The notes under the pieces were generated by a model that saw only the letters and a program-made list of their open reading frames with translations, made no database searches and was not told where the DNA came from. A stretch of 64,000 nucleotides of DNA. Source: Hymenobacter mellowenesis (GTDB lineage Bacteria; Bacteroidota; Bacteroidia; Cytophagales; Hymenobacteraceae). Both the position numbers and the translations under genes were made by a program. The DNA lies in the NCBI RefSeq assembly GCF_030581005.1, contig NZ_JAUQSX010000006.1:275745-339744 (forward strand), in the 5' to 3' direction. Below, one piece after another: positions 43,790 to 52,679 of this stretch; positions within the stretch are counted from its first letter, which is position 1, and each line of letters begins with the position of its first letter.

Positions 43790-44584
43790 ATGCTTCTTTC
43801 TTTTCTAGGTCTTGTTCTTTTGCTATTCATCGGCAAGTTCATCTGGGACACCTTTATTACCGATAATACAGAACGTCAATACCAAATTCGCAAGCGCGCC
43901 AATCCAGAGGAGGCGGCACGCTTGGAGAATACCGTTAAAAGGGGTGAATACTTTAATTTCAACTATGCGCCTAAATCAAATGAAGACCATAAGACTATAT
44001 CCTTAGCACTTTTGGCAAGCAAATTTGGCTGCGAAGCCTATCAGGTAAAAGAACAGTATACCAGGGGGCTTATAGAGATGATAAAGGAGTCTGGCGCATC
44101 AAACACGCAGATAATCCAAATCCTTTCTGAAAACCTAAATCAGATACGACAATCAAAGGGCATTGAAGCCGTTCAGTTTGGAATAGACCCTGATGACACT
44201 CCTGCTGCTTTCACTGAGATTTGGCTCAAGGAGTTGCTTGCAATCACAGAGGCCACACAAGAATCCTTGATTCTACAAAACCAAAATAACAATAAGGCAG
44301 CGTCTATACCTTATACCCGCATAAGTGACGATGTTACCGATATACTAACAGGAGAGGAATTATCGGCCATTCAAAGAGGTGAAATAGAGCTTGCTCAGTT
44401 CCAAAAGCGTTATCTAAAGCGTGACGACGAAACGTTAGCGTCAATGGGATACTACGAAAAAACATATTATTCTACTGAGCCTAAGCAAAATGTAGACCTC
44501 CGCTTGCGTAAAGCTCACCCATCCATTGATTCCAATGCACCTGCTAGAGACGATTTTGATACAAATGAGGACGCGCCTCTTTAG
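43790..44584 (+). CDS. Membrane-anchored hypothetical protein
   Basis: This 264-residue AT-rich gene encodes a protein with an N-terminal membrane anchor (LLSFLGLVLLLFIGKFIWD). A soluble region follows, with two helical segments (SLALLASKFGCEAYQVKEQY, NTQIIQILSENLNQIRQSKG) and an acidic tail. No family is recognised. It is convergent with the structural module across a strong terminator. Confidence 0.55.
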   Translation: MLLSFLGLVLLLFIGKFIWDTFITDNTERQYQIRKRANPEEAARLENTVKRGEYFNFNYAPKSNEDHKTISLALLASKFGCEAYQVKEQYTRGLIEMIKESGASNTQIIQILSENLNQIRQSKGIEAVQFGIDPDDTPAAFTEIWLKELLAITEATQESLILQNQNNNKAASIPYTRISDDVTDILTGEELSAIQRGEIELAQFQKRYLKRDDETLASMGYYEKTYYSTEPKQNVDLRLRKAHPSIDSNAPARDDFDTNEDAPL

Positions 44585-44623
44585 TGCTGTGTTATAAGTC
44601 GCAACCAAACCACGTCCAAAATT

Positions 44624-44672
44624 CTATAAAAGGAATGGCCGCCCGACAGTGGGGCGGCCATTCCTTTTATAG
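44624..44672. terminator. Terminator at the end of the late operon
   Basis: A perfect 21-bp stem (44624-44644 with 44652-44672) and 7-nt loop with A/T-rich ends serves the leftward late genes and the rightward 43790 gene. Its right arm overlaps the stop codon of the 44667 gene. Confidence 0.93.
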
Positions 44673-45053
44673 TGCCTGAGAAGCCAGTTCCGATTCATCG
44701 GGTGCCGAGGTAGGCGTGACGATGACGGTAGGCGCTATGGGAACCACCGGTACTACTGGCTCAACTGGGGCAATCTCTGTTCCCGCCTGCACCAGTGCAT
44801 TACCAGCTCCGTCGGCGGTTTTGCGGGCGAAGTAGCTTTCTACGCTCTTGTTTACCTGAATGCCGATAGAAGCGAAGATAATAATGAGCGCACCGCCCGT
44901 GTCCACGCTTATGTGCCACGCCGAGGCAACGGCCGACCCTACGAAGATGGCCAACGCCGTATAGAAGCCCGTGAACTTAAAGCTGTCTTTGGCGACGTAC
45001 TTGCCCGTTTTGGGGTCCTGGGTGCAGTCTTTCCAGAATTTGACCAAGCCCAT
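44667..45053 (-). CDS. Holin-like membrane protein
   Basis: The 128-residue product has two membrane helices (FKFTGFYTALAIFVGSAVAS, TGGALIIIFASIGIQVN) and a Pro/Val-rich tail (EIAPVEPVVPVVPIAPTVIV). Its position as the last gene of the late operon and its two-helix layout fit a phage holin. A structural membrane protein is possible. Confidence 0.5.
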   Translation of the reverse strand: MGLVKFWKDCTQDPKTGKYVAKDSFKFTGFYTALAIFVGSAVASAWHISVDTGGALIIIFASIGIQVNKSVESYFARKTADGAGNALVQAGTEIAPVEPVVPVVPIAPTVIVTPTSAPDESELASQAL

Positions 45054-45055
45054 AA

Positions 45056-45628
45056 TTACTTGTCGCGGCGTTCTTTTAGGAGGTACAGCACTTCGTTGAA
45101 TTGCGCTTTGCTCTCCGATTTCATTTCGGAAATTTTGGCATCCATCGTGGTGATGAGGGTATTCTGCACTTCCTGCCGGGTCTTAACGCCGTTGATTTCC
45201 ACCACCAGCGTATCCACTTGGCTGACTTTGTGTTCCATGGTGCGGAATCGCGAATCAATGGCGTCCATGTTCTTTTCGCGTTCCAGTTGCGCGGCCGTAT
45301 GCTTGTTGGTGTTGTTGTGGGTTTCTTCTTCCATTTTCTTCAGGCGCGCAAGCAGTTCGCCTTTCTCTTTGGCTGCGGTTTCTTCTTTCTGCTTTTTGAC
45401 CGCATTCTTCTTGTCCAGCCGTATTTTGTAGACGGTCAGGATGGCCCCGATGAACAGCGTGAGGCCGAGCCATAACTCCTTGACCAAACCGGTAAGGATG
45501 GGGAATTGCGTGGCACTAATGGTGGCGGTAAGCAGGGTAGAGAGAAGCAAGGGAGGGGGGGCGGCTTTATGGGCAGGTAGTGCTGCTTTATGTATGCGCC
45601 CGCGATTATGAAAACCGGCCCATTGCAT
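45056..45628 (-). CDS. Membrane-anchored coiled-coil protein, possible spanin-like
   Basis: The frame encodes up to 190 residues; the first 35 may not be translated. A hydrophobic segment (LVKELWLGLTLFIGAILTVY) is followed by a long heptad-rich coil (KKQKEETAAKEKGELLARLK to the end). An anchored periplasmic coil beside a holin-like gene suggests a lysis accessory protein, but no lipoprotein partner is seen. Confidence 0.5.
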   Translation of the reverse strand: MQWAGFHNRGRIHKAALPAHKAAPPPLLLSTLLTATISATQFPILTGLVKELWLGLTLFIGAILTVYKIRLDKKNAVKKQKEETAAKEKGELLARLKKMEEETHNNTNKHTAAQLEREKNMDAIDSRFRTMEHKVSQVDTLVVEINGVKTRQEVQNTLITTMDAKISEMKSESKAQFNEVLYLLKERRDK

Positions 45629-45740
45629 CGGCTTGGGTGATGTGCTGGCGAATCATTGCCCCTATTTGGATGGATTCGTTCTCCCGGAGGTATTCAAAGA
45701 AGTCGCCTTGCAGCATGACCTGCTGTGTGTAGGCATTCAA
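45606..45740 (-). CDS. Small phage protein
   Basis: From TTG 45740 (or ATG 45716) to TAA 45606 the frame encodes about 44 residues including MLQGDFFEYLRENESIQIGA and MIRQHITQADAMGRFS. It is helical and has no known family. It lies between two late genes and overlaps the next start by 23 nt. Confidence 0.4.
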   Translation of the reverse strand: MNAYTQQVMLQGDFFEYLRENESIQIGAMIRQHITQADAMGRFS

Positions 45741-45766
45741 GCCGGAAAGACGATTATCATTACCGT

Positions 45767-46126
45767 TTAAGCGTTTTCCACGATTGCATCGCTTCCCAAC
45801 ACACGCTTCACTTCCTCCGCAAATAACTGATAAGCCATCGCATAAGCAGTAGCGTTCGCAGACGCCAACAAGCCAACAGGGTCTTGCACAACCATCGTGA
45901 CAGGAAGACCTTGCAGGATTAACGGCTTCGCTCTCGGTTTATAATTGGACGCTTCCTGACTTTGGAAGTACGTGAATTGAAGTTCACATTCCGGGATATC
46001 GTGTTGGAAGTCCATGCCGTATTTTCGGAAGTTAATGCCTGAAACCACCGCGTATGTTTGTGGTACTTCAAGGTTTGAATCCGTCAAGAACGGATAAGGT
46101 AGCGCGGGTTTAATTTGTAAAGCCAT
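45767..46126 (-). CDS. Hypothetical late protein
   Basis: This 119-residue soluble protein (FHDIPECELQFT-type strands, then SANATAYAMAYQLFAEEVKR helix) has no recognised domain. It follows the receptor-binding genes, so a role in tail or fibre assembly is conceivable. Confidence 0.55.
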   Translation of the reverse strand: MALQIKPALPYPFLTDSNLEVPQTYAVVSGINFRKYGMDFQHDIPECELQFTYFQSQEASNYKPRAKPLILQGLPVTMVVQDPVGLLASANATAYAMAYQLFAEEVKRVLGSDAIVENA

Positions 46127-46150
46127 GGTATAATGTTTTTGTATTTTGGT

Positions 46151-46573
46151 TTAAGCAGAGGTAATTTGCAACCAATCAAGTGTTCCCACAAAGGAGTAAC
46201 CTTTCAGACTGACTTGGTAATTGGAAGTACCTGCTACGAAGGTGATGGAGTTAATACCAACGGTAATTTCGCCATAGGCAAGGTCACTGCCGTTGCTGTT
46301 ATCGTAGTAAATGCCGATGCCGCCGCTGATGTACTCGGTGATTTTATATGACAGGGTGTAGGTACGTCCTGCGACGGTCGGAACGGTTTGGTAAAAGAAG
46401 CCGTTAGCACCATACGTTTCGCTGTTGGTAAGTTGACCGTTGATTACTGTCCAACCACCGGTTTGATTCCACCCGGTGATATCAGAAGTAAAGTCGCCGT
46501 TATTAATGATACCTGTTGGTATACTTGAGCCAAAAGAAAGAAATGGCTCGATTGATGAATAAACTGTTTGCAT
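46151..46573 (-). CDS. Carbohydrate-binding-like tail accessory protein
   Basis: The 140 residues form a predicted beta-sandwich like CenC-type binding modules (NNGDFTSDITGWNQTGGWTV, VPTVAGRTYTLSYKITEYIS). Such modules on phage tails bind surface glycans. It sits directly after the fibre gene. Confidence 0.65.
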   Translation of the reverse strand: MQTVYSSIEPFLSFGSSIPTGIINNGDFTSDITGWNQTGGWTVINGQLTNSETYGANGFFYQTVPTVAGRTYTLSYKITEYISGGIGIYYDNSNGSDLAYGEITVGINSITFVAGTSNYQVSLKGYSFVGTLDWLQITSA

Positions 46574-46586
46574 AATTTTCGGTTGG

Positions 46587-48830
46587 TTAAATTGGCAATA
46601 TTGTTAGCACCACAGCAGAGCTATTTGTATTTATTGCAGGCGTTGTAATGATTCGGATAACGTATAGAGAGTAATCCGACAAGGCATCGATGTCCGCGTT
46701 AATAGCAGTAGCCACAGCAGTTGGTGTACCGGTTCTACTCGGTGCAACGGCAACTCCGTTCTGAATGACCTGTGCAGCAATCGCGGTTGCATTATCTGCC
46801 AATAGAACGCCGCTGATTTGGCTTCTTCCTTCGCGCAATAGATTGTTTGTGCGTCGGTTCGGTTCGGTTGGTAATTCTTTCCGAGAATCCTCTACCGATA
46901 ACTGCGGCACGTTTTGCAAGTCGCTGAATTGACCTGAAAAAGCAACAGTCGAAAGACCGTTGATGTATTGCCGTAAAGCTGCATCTGCTGAATCGACATA
47001 TGCTTGATTTACACCACCGGAACCCGTCCCCGTTCCGAGGGCAACTCCATCTATGGTCACATCGCCCGCGTTGCTCAGCGCAATGGTCTTACGGGTCGTG
47101 CCATCCGGCGAAACCAGGGAGATGCCGCCGCCATTCTCGAAGAAGTAAACTTTGGGCATGTAAACCGTATCGCTCTGGACTGGCGCGGTGAAATTGCGTC
47201 CGGCGATGATGGCGCTGTAATCCGCACCGGGCTGCAGGGACAGGCCCGTGCCGGCGATGATGGCGCTGTAGTTGCCTTTGTTGAAGCAGGCATAGCCGCC
47301 TACCTGACCGGAAAAGTTGCCGGTTACGTGGCTGTAACCACCGCCAACACTGCCGGAATTATCTCCGAAAATGGTGATTTGTGAGCCGGCAACCGCGCCC
47401 GAATCATTGCCATAAATATCAATCCGCCCCCCGCCGACCGCGGCCGATTCCAGGCCGGTCACGTTGTTGTTCAGGCCGCCGACCGTAACGGGTGCCTGCG
47501 CCGGGTTGGGCGCGTACCCCACCTTAATGGACGAGCTGAGGAGAGTGACTTGGGTGCCCAGGGTTCCCAGCGCACCGTTTACCGCGTCCACACTCGGGGC
47601 GTCGGTGCTGCTGCCGGGGCTGAGGCTGTTTTGCACCGACACACCACCTCCACCGCTCACTTGCAGCCAGTACGCGTTTGTACTGACAGGCGCGACTTGG
47701 CTGTTCTGGATGGCCTGCTTGGCGGTGAACACCTTGCCGCCGCTGGTCACGAACTGCCCCTTGGTGAAGCTGCCCGGCGCGTAGTCCGGGGCCGTGCTCA
47801 CGAGGCCGTTGATGCGCGTATTGAACTCGTTGTAGTTGTCGCCCACCGTGGAGGCGATATAATCCACGCTGTATTCCAACGCGGCCACCCGCGCCGTCAG
47901 CGGGGCGTCGTTGTAGTTGGTGCCGCCGCTGCCGCTCACCACTTCCCACAAGTCCAGGTCCGGGAAATTGTCGTACACGCCCGGCTGGCTTTGGAAGTCG
48001 CCCACTGTTGTGTCCTGCCGGGCGCGGTAGAGCCGGTGGTCGAATACCACCAACTCGTGCCGCTGGTAGGCCCCGGGTAGGAAGTCGCCCACGAGGACGC
48101 CGTCGTTGCCGTTAATCTCCACCCAGTTCGGGTCGTTGGCCAACCCTGTGGGGGCCGGAATCTCGGCCGGGGTGAAGGTGGTCTTCACCAGGGCCTGACG
48201 CGCCGAAAACAGACGTAGCGACCCGCCGAGCGTGTATTTTACGTTGTCGCCTATTGCGTACGAGCCGGCAAAGGGCGAAAAGTCGGCGATGCCTTGCACC
48301 CGCGCCTCGATGCTGTTGACCGGCACCCACTTCGCGCCAATCTTGCTGCCCGTGAACGTGCCGTCGCGCCACACCTGCAACGGGGCGGCGGGGGTGGCGT
48401 CGTACACCAGGACGTACTCGGTGGTGGGGTGGGGAAATTCCACCCAGCACGTCGTGAACAGGCACAGGAAATCAGGGTTCAGCCCGGTCAGTGTGGTGCT
48501 GCCGGGGTCCCAGCCCGGCGTCTGCGGGGAATACAGGCGGGCCGTTTTCACCGCCACCTTGGCGTCGTTGCCGCCGGGCAGGTTGTTGGCCACGGTCTGC
48601 ACCACCGTCGGAAACGATACTTTGTAGTTCTGGTCGGTACCGCTGGGGCTTTCGACCTCGAAAACTTTGTTGACCAGGTCTGCTTCCCGCACGATGGCAG
48701 GCAGGTCTTTAATGCGGTACTTGTTAAGGGATACTGGCAAAGGGGTAAAGGCGCCGTTTTGGGTCGGGACCAGGGCCGCGACTTCGTATATATCCGGTTT
48801 CCAGAGCGCGGAAAGACACCGCCGCCGCAA
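46587..48830 (-). CDS. Tail fibre-like protein with binding modules
   Basis: About 747 residues are read from TTG 48830; the start is unsure (see findings). N-terminal and central parts hold several modules of the Y-G-x-V-x-x-x-x-LYRARQ...W form. A YadA-head-like segment follows (GNDSGAVAGSQITIFGDNSG, GNYSAIIAGTGLSLQPG). The C-terminus has a short helical stretch and a terminal domain with PTAVATAINADIDALSDYSL. It is the likely receptor-binding fibre. Confidence 0.65.
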   Translation of the reverse strand: MRRRCLSALWKPDIYEVAALVPTQNGAFTPLPVSLNKYRIKDLPAIVREADLVNKVFEVESPSGTDQNYKVSFPTVVQTVANNLPGGNDAKVAVKTARLYSPQTPGWDPGSTTLTGLNPDFLCLFTTCWVEFPHPTTEYVLVYDATPAAPLQVWRDGTFTGSKIGAKWVPVNSIEARVQGIADFSPFAGSYAIGDNVKYTLGGSLRLFSARQALVKTTFTPAEIPAPTGLANDPNWVEINGNDGVLVGDFLPGAYQRHELVVFDHRLYRARQDTTVGDFQSQPGVYDNFPDLDLWEVVSGSGGTNYNDAPLTARVAALEYSVDYIASTVGDNYNEFNTRINGLVSTAPDYAPGSFTKGQFVTSGGKVFTAKQAIQNSQVAPVSTNAYWLQVSGGGGVSVQNSLSPGSSTDAPSVDAVNGALGTLGTQVTLLSSSIKVGYAPNPAQAPVTVGGLNNNVTGLESAAVGGGRIDIYGNDSGAVAGSQITIFGDNSGSVGGGYSHVTGNFSGQVGGYACFNKGNYSAIIAGTGLSLQPGADYSAIIAGRNFTAPVQSDTVYMPKVYFFENGGGISLVSPDGTTRKTIALSNAGDVTIDGVALGTGTGSGGVNQAYVDSADAALRQYINGLSTVAFSGQFSDLQNVPQLSVEDSRKELPTEPNRRTNNLLREGRSQISGVLLADNATAIAAQVIQNGVAVAPSRTGTPTAVATAINADIDALSDYSLYVIRIITTPAINTNSSAVVLTILPI

Positions 48831-48864
48831 GGGTGACAGTGCCTTTCCAGTAATGGCGCAACGT

Positions 48865-51800
48865 TTAGGGCGTAGCGATTCGAAAGCCTTCCACGCCGTT
48901 GTCGAAGCTGATGCGGTAGCCGAGCTTGCCGTTCTTGGTCGCAATTCGGGCCTCGTCGGGCGTGGGCGGGAAAGCCCCGCCGTAGTCGCCGTCGGCCAGC
49001 TTGCGCACGGTGATTTGGGCGGTGCCACGCCGCTCGTTCTTGAAGCAGCTCAGCACGATGAACCGGCCGTCGAGGTCTTCGGGCATGTCCAGCATCAGGC
49101 CAATGCGCAGAAAGTCGATGCCGGGACCGGCTACCTCGCCCGACACCTCCGTGGCCGGGGCTGCCCGCAGGGCCATCCGGTCCTGGGCGGCGTTGTCCAG
49201 CAACGGGGCCGTGGCGGGGTAGTTGGGCCGCTTCCAGGCCGTGGTGGCCGAGAAGTCCTCAAGCGAAACCGCGTGGCGCCAGGCGTAAACGTCCATCTTT
49301 TTGGCCGGGAGCGGATTGCCCGCCGCGTTCGGCAGCAGCGGCAAATCGGCGTGGGTCAGCTCGACATCGTCCAGCCGGATGCCGGTGATTACCGAGGCGT
49401 CGTTTTCCACTTCCTTAAAATCTTCCTTCAAATCGCTCCAGTCCACGAGGCCGGGCTGGATGCTCAGGGCCACGTAGTTCAGCTTGAGCGTGGTGGCTAC
49501 GCTGGCCGCGTCGGTTGCCACCGGGGCGATTACCCGCACCCGGACTGCGGTGCCGGGCAAACCCAGCGGTAAGGGAAGGGTGTACTCCTTCCACTTGTCC
49601 TTGCTTGAAACAAGCAGCGGGAAGGGCTGGCCGTACGGCGTGCCGTCGCACACCACCTGGACGTTGACGGTGGCGGTCAACTCGTTGGGGTTTTGCGTGG
49701 TGGGCTCCAGCAGCGCCTTAAACTTGAGCACCAGGCCGTCCTCGTCCTGGCCCGTGAGGTGGGGCGCGGCCGGGGAAATGAGGTAGTTGTTGGGCGTGAG
49801 CGTGGTAGTGTAGTTGGCGAACAGCACCGCGTACTCCTTCGCCTTCTCGCCCTTGGCGCGGGTCACGGCGGGGTTGCCCTGCACCGACCAGTACAGGGGC
49901 ACGGTGTTGGCGCCGTTCCACTGGGTGAAGTCGCCGTTGCGCAGCAGGTTGGCTTCCAGCTTCAGCGCCACGGTGGCTTTGAGGAGTTGGGCGGCGGCAA
50001 TCGTGTTGCGGGTCTGGGTGCCGCCAATCCAATACAGCTCACGGTCGGCCGTCGCAAATTGCGATTCCAGGATGCGCAGCGGCGGGGCAACGGTGTCAAT
50101 GCCGGAAGCAGTCAGTTCGGTGCCCGTCACCAGTCGGCCCGCCGGGGTGAACACGCGCACCGCGAACGGGTCGTGCACCTCGTTAAGCGCAATGATTTTC
50201 CAGCAGCCGTCGGCCTGGAACAGCAGCGCGTGGAACACCCGCAGGATGGCGTTTACCACCGTCCGGCAATCGATGATGTCCTCGTCGGCGATGACCTTGC
50301 CGTCCTTCTTATCGTAGGCGTTGCGGTGCACAAAGGCTTCGAGCAGCGGCTCACCGTCTGCCGTCATCAGCCGGTCCCGCAGGTTGTTGCCGCTAATCAA
50401 GGGCAAATTGACGTCGCAGAAGCTGAGGCACTTGAGCAGAATGGAGAGCATGGACGTGCGGGCCGTCTGCCGGTCGCGCTGGTGGTTGACGAACTTGGTG
50501 CTCTTGAGCTGGCCCAGGCCGTCGGTGGCCAGTAGGGTAACTTTCTGGCCCGCGCCGAGCAGGGCTTCCCGGTAGGTGGTGGCGTCGATGTAGCCGCGGA
50601 ACTGCAACGCGCCGTCGCGGTAGTAATCCACGCGGTGGCGGCGGTCGTCCTGGCTGGCCGTGTCCACGAATTGCTGGGCCACGCTCGTCAGCACCTCGAA
50701 CCGGAGGTTGGCGCCGACCGCTTCGGGCAGGTAGCCGCCGGGTTCGCCGCCCGTGTCCCAGCTCAGCTCCACCGGGGAGCCCGTGCCGCACACGTCGGTC
50801 ACGTTGCCGGTCCAGTCGCGCTCCAACAACTGGATTTCGAGGGGCTGGCCCTGCACGTCGTCAAAGGTGAGCTGCCAGCGCACCCGGTAGCGGTCCTCAA
50901 TGTCGAATTCCACTGTGGTGTAGCGGTCGTTGGCATCGTAGGTGTCCACCACGAAGTGCCCGGCGTGTAGGTTCTCGTAGACGCCCGTGGTGTTGTCCTG
51001 CACGTAGCCCGTGCGTACGCCATTGCGCAGATGGAACCGGATGGGCAGGGAGGGACTGGTCGCCAGGATGACCACGCTGCCGTTTTCCTGCCCGGCGTTG
51101 TCGACGTCGTTCTTGATGACATCGATGACCTTCAGGTCGCCCAAGTTGGTTTCCTGCGCGGGCGTGGTGTCGTCAAACAGGATGAAGTCGTTGCCTTGCG
51201 CGGGGCTAAGGCCGGGCGGGGCCACGGCCAGGCTACTCGTGCTGGTGGGCGCGTAGTTTGGGGCGGTCGGGTCGTAGACGTGGTAGCGTACGCGGCGGCT
51301 CAGCGCGCCCAGGGCATACTGGTCGATGGCCTGCGCCTCCGGGATGGCGTAGTAGAACGGCGCGTAGTCGTTAATCTTCTCCCAGTTGTTGTCCGAGGTG
51401 CCAGCCGTGGGCGTGGGGATGCGGCCATCGGCAAAGTCCTTGGAGTTGAGTTGGCGCCTGGCCCGGTAGAAGCCGTCCCAGCCGTAGCGCACGACGGCGC
51501 CGTTCTCGTAATAGGTGTAGTTCGTCAGGGCCGTGGCTTGCGGGTGGCGGGGAGGCGAATAAAAGTAGTCGTACTCGGCGGAGGAGCGCAGGCCAATGTT
51601 GCTGACTGTAAACAGCTTGGATTTGCCAAAAATGGGCAAGGGTTCCCAGTAGGTACTGCTCAAGTTGTTGCCCGTGGGGGCGGGGATTCGGCCCGTGCCG
51701 GCGAAATTGGCGGCCACCAGGTCGGACTTGGCCCGGAAGTAGTCGGTCTGGTTGAGCAGCAGGACGCGGCGGGTGAACTTCACAATGGCCCCTTGGGCGT

Positions 51801-52584
51801 ACCGTACCGTCTGGTCCCAGAAATCCGGGTAGTTCACGGGGATGGGGGCCACGGCGTAGCCCTGCTTGGTGGTCTTGTTCCAGGCGTAGCCGCTCACGGC
51901 AATGGTGGCGCCAAAGCCGTTGCTGACGGTGGCCGCCGAGCCAATCATTTGGTACTTGAACCAGTCGATGTTGGAGGGCAGGCCCGGCGTGCCGGTGCCG
52001 GGCGCCGCGCCGGCGGCCACCGTGACGGTGGGCGTGGTGTACTGGCAGTTGCCGTTGTCCTGCAACTGGATGGCGTAGGCGCCGGCCGGCACGTTGGCGT
52101 AGTCGAGCTGGTAAACGGCCGGCAGTACCCCGGCCGCGCTGAAGCGGGTGCTGGAAGTGGGGCTGCCGAGCTGGGGGTTGTAGCCGGTGAGGGGCGGGTA
52201 GCTGGTGCTCACCTCCACTCGGATGTGGCCGTCCGCACTGGAAGGGGTGCTGGTGGGCGTGGCCAGCACGTCCACCACCATCAGGTCGCAGGTGCCGTCG
52301 CATTGCGTGGACGGCACGTCGTCAAACTCATAGTTGCGGAAATCGGCCGTGGCGCGCACGATGCGCATGATGCCCACGCCGCCGCTGCCCACCGCGCAGT
52401 AGCGTTCCAGCTCCGTGCCGGCCGCGTACGCCGTGGCGTAGGTGCAGGAGATGGCTGTCGAGGTAATGCTCGACATGGGACTCAATCCCCGCTGCAATTG
52501 GCCGGTTTCAAAGTAGGTTTCGGTTTTCGCAAACGAGTTGTCAGGGTTGAGGACGCAAAAGGTGGTCAGCAGGAGTTTCGCCAT
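48865..52584 (-). CDS. Tail tip / baseplate-associated protein
   Basis: This 1239-residue protein has N-terminal carbohydrate-binding-like modules (YYENGAVVRYGWDGFYRARR). A central region resembles the tail-hub proteins of Bacteroidota siphophages (VQGQPLEIQLLERDWTGNVT, DGALQFRGYIDATTYREALL, GQKVTLLATDGLGQLKSTKF). Beta-sandwich domains follow (NLLRNGDFTQWNGANTVPLY). It follows the tape measure gene, where tip proteins are encoded. Confidence 0.75.
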   Translation of the reverse strand: MAKLLLTTFCVLNPDNSFAKTETYFETGQLQRGLSPMSSITSTAISCTYATAYAAGTELERYCAVGSGGVGIMRIVRATADFRNYEFDDVPSTQCDGTCDLMVVDVLATPTSTPSSADGHIRVEVSTSYPPLTGYNPQLGSPTSSTRFSAAGVLPAVYQLDYANVPAGAYAIQLQDNGNCQYTTPTVTVAAGAAPGTGTPGLPSNIDWFKYQMIGSAATVSNGFGATIAVSGYAWNKTTKQGYAVAPIPVNYPDFWDQTVRYAQGAIVKFTRRVLLLNQTDYFRAKSDLVAANFAGTGRIPAPTGNNLSSTYWEPLPIFGKSKLFTVSNIGLRSSAEYDYFYSPPRHPQATALTNYTYYENGAVVRYGWDGFYRARRQLNSKDFADGRIPTPTAGTSDNNWEKINDYAPFYYAIPEAQAIDQYALGALSRRVRYHVYDPTAPNYAPTSTSSLAVAPPGLSPAQGNDFILFDDTTPAQETNLGDLKVIDVIKNDVDNAGQENGSVVILATSPSLPIRFHLRNGVRTGYVQDNTTGVYENLHAGHFVVDTYDANDRYTTVEFDIEDRYRVRWQLTFDDVQGQPLEIQLLERDWTGNVTDVCGTGSPVELSWDTGGEPGGYLPEAVGANLRFEVLTSVAQQFVDTASQDDRRHRVDYYRDGALQFRGYIDATTYREALLGAGQKVTLLATDGLGQLKSTKFVNHQRDRQTARTSMLSILLKCLSFCDVNLPLISGNNLRDRLMTADGEPLLEAFVHRNAYDKKDGKVIADEDIIDCRTVVNAILRVFHALLFQADGCWKIIALNEVHDPFAVRVFTPAGRLVTGTELTASGIDTVAPPLRILESQFATADRELYWIGGTQTRNTIAAAQLLKATVALKLEANLLRNGDFTQWNGANTVPLYWSVQGNPAVTRAKGEKAKEYAVLFANYTTTLTPNNYLISPAAPHLTGQDEDGLVLKFKALLEPTTQNPNELTATVNVQVVCDGTPYGQPFPLLVSSKDKWKEYTLPLPLGLPGTAVRVRVIAPVATDAASVATTLKLNYVALSIQPGLVDWSDLKEDFKEVENDASVITGIRLDDVELTHADLPLLPNAAGNPLPAKKMDVYAWRHAVSLEDFSATTAWKRPNYPATAPLLDNAAQDRMALRAAPATEVSGEVAGPGIDFLRIGLMLDMPEDLDGRFIVLSCFKNERRGTAQITVRKLADGDYGGAFPPTPDEARIATKNGKLGYRISFDNGVEGFRIATP

Positions 52585-52629
52585 AAGTCGGGAGGGTTCT
52601 GGCGTATATATCCCCGCGCAATGGGCAGC

Positions 52630-52660
52630 AAAAAGGCCCTCCGGTCAGGGAAGGCCTTTT
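52630..52660 (-). terminator. Hairpin between tape measure and tail tip genes
   Basis: An 8-bp stem (52631-52638 with 52653-52660) with an inner CCT/AGG extension and A/T tails lies in the 95-bp gap. It may tune downstream expression rather than end the operon. Confidence 0.6.
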
Positions 52661-52679
52661 ATGGCGTGGCGATAATGCC

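Noticed and set aside
44667..45740. An endolysin gene in the lysis region
   Set aside because: None of the small late genes shows a muramidase, amidase or peptidase motif; the lysin may lie outside the window.
46587..52584. Diversity-generating retroelement acting on the tail fibre
   Set aside because: No reverse transcriptase gene and no template/variable repeat pair was seen in the window.
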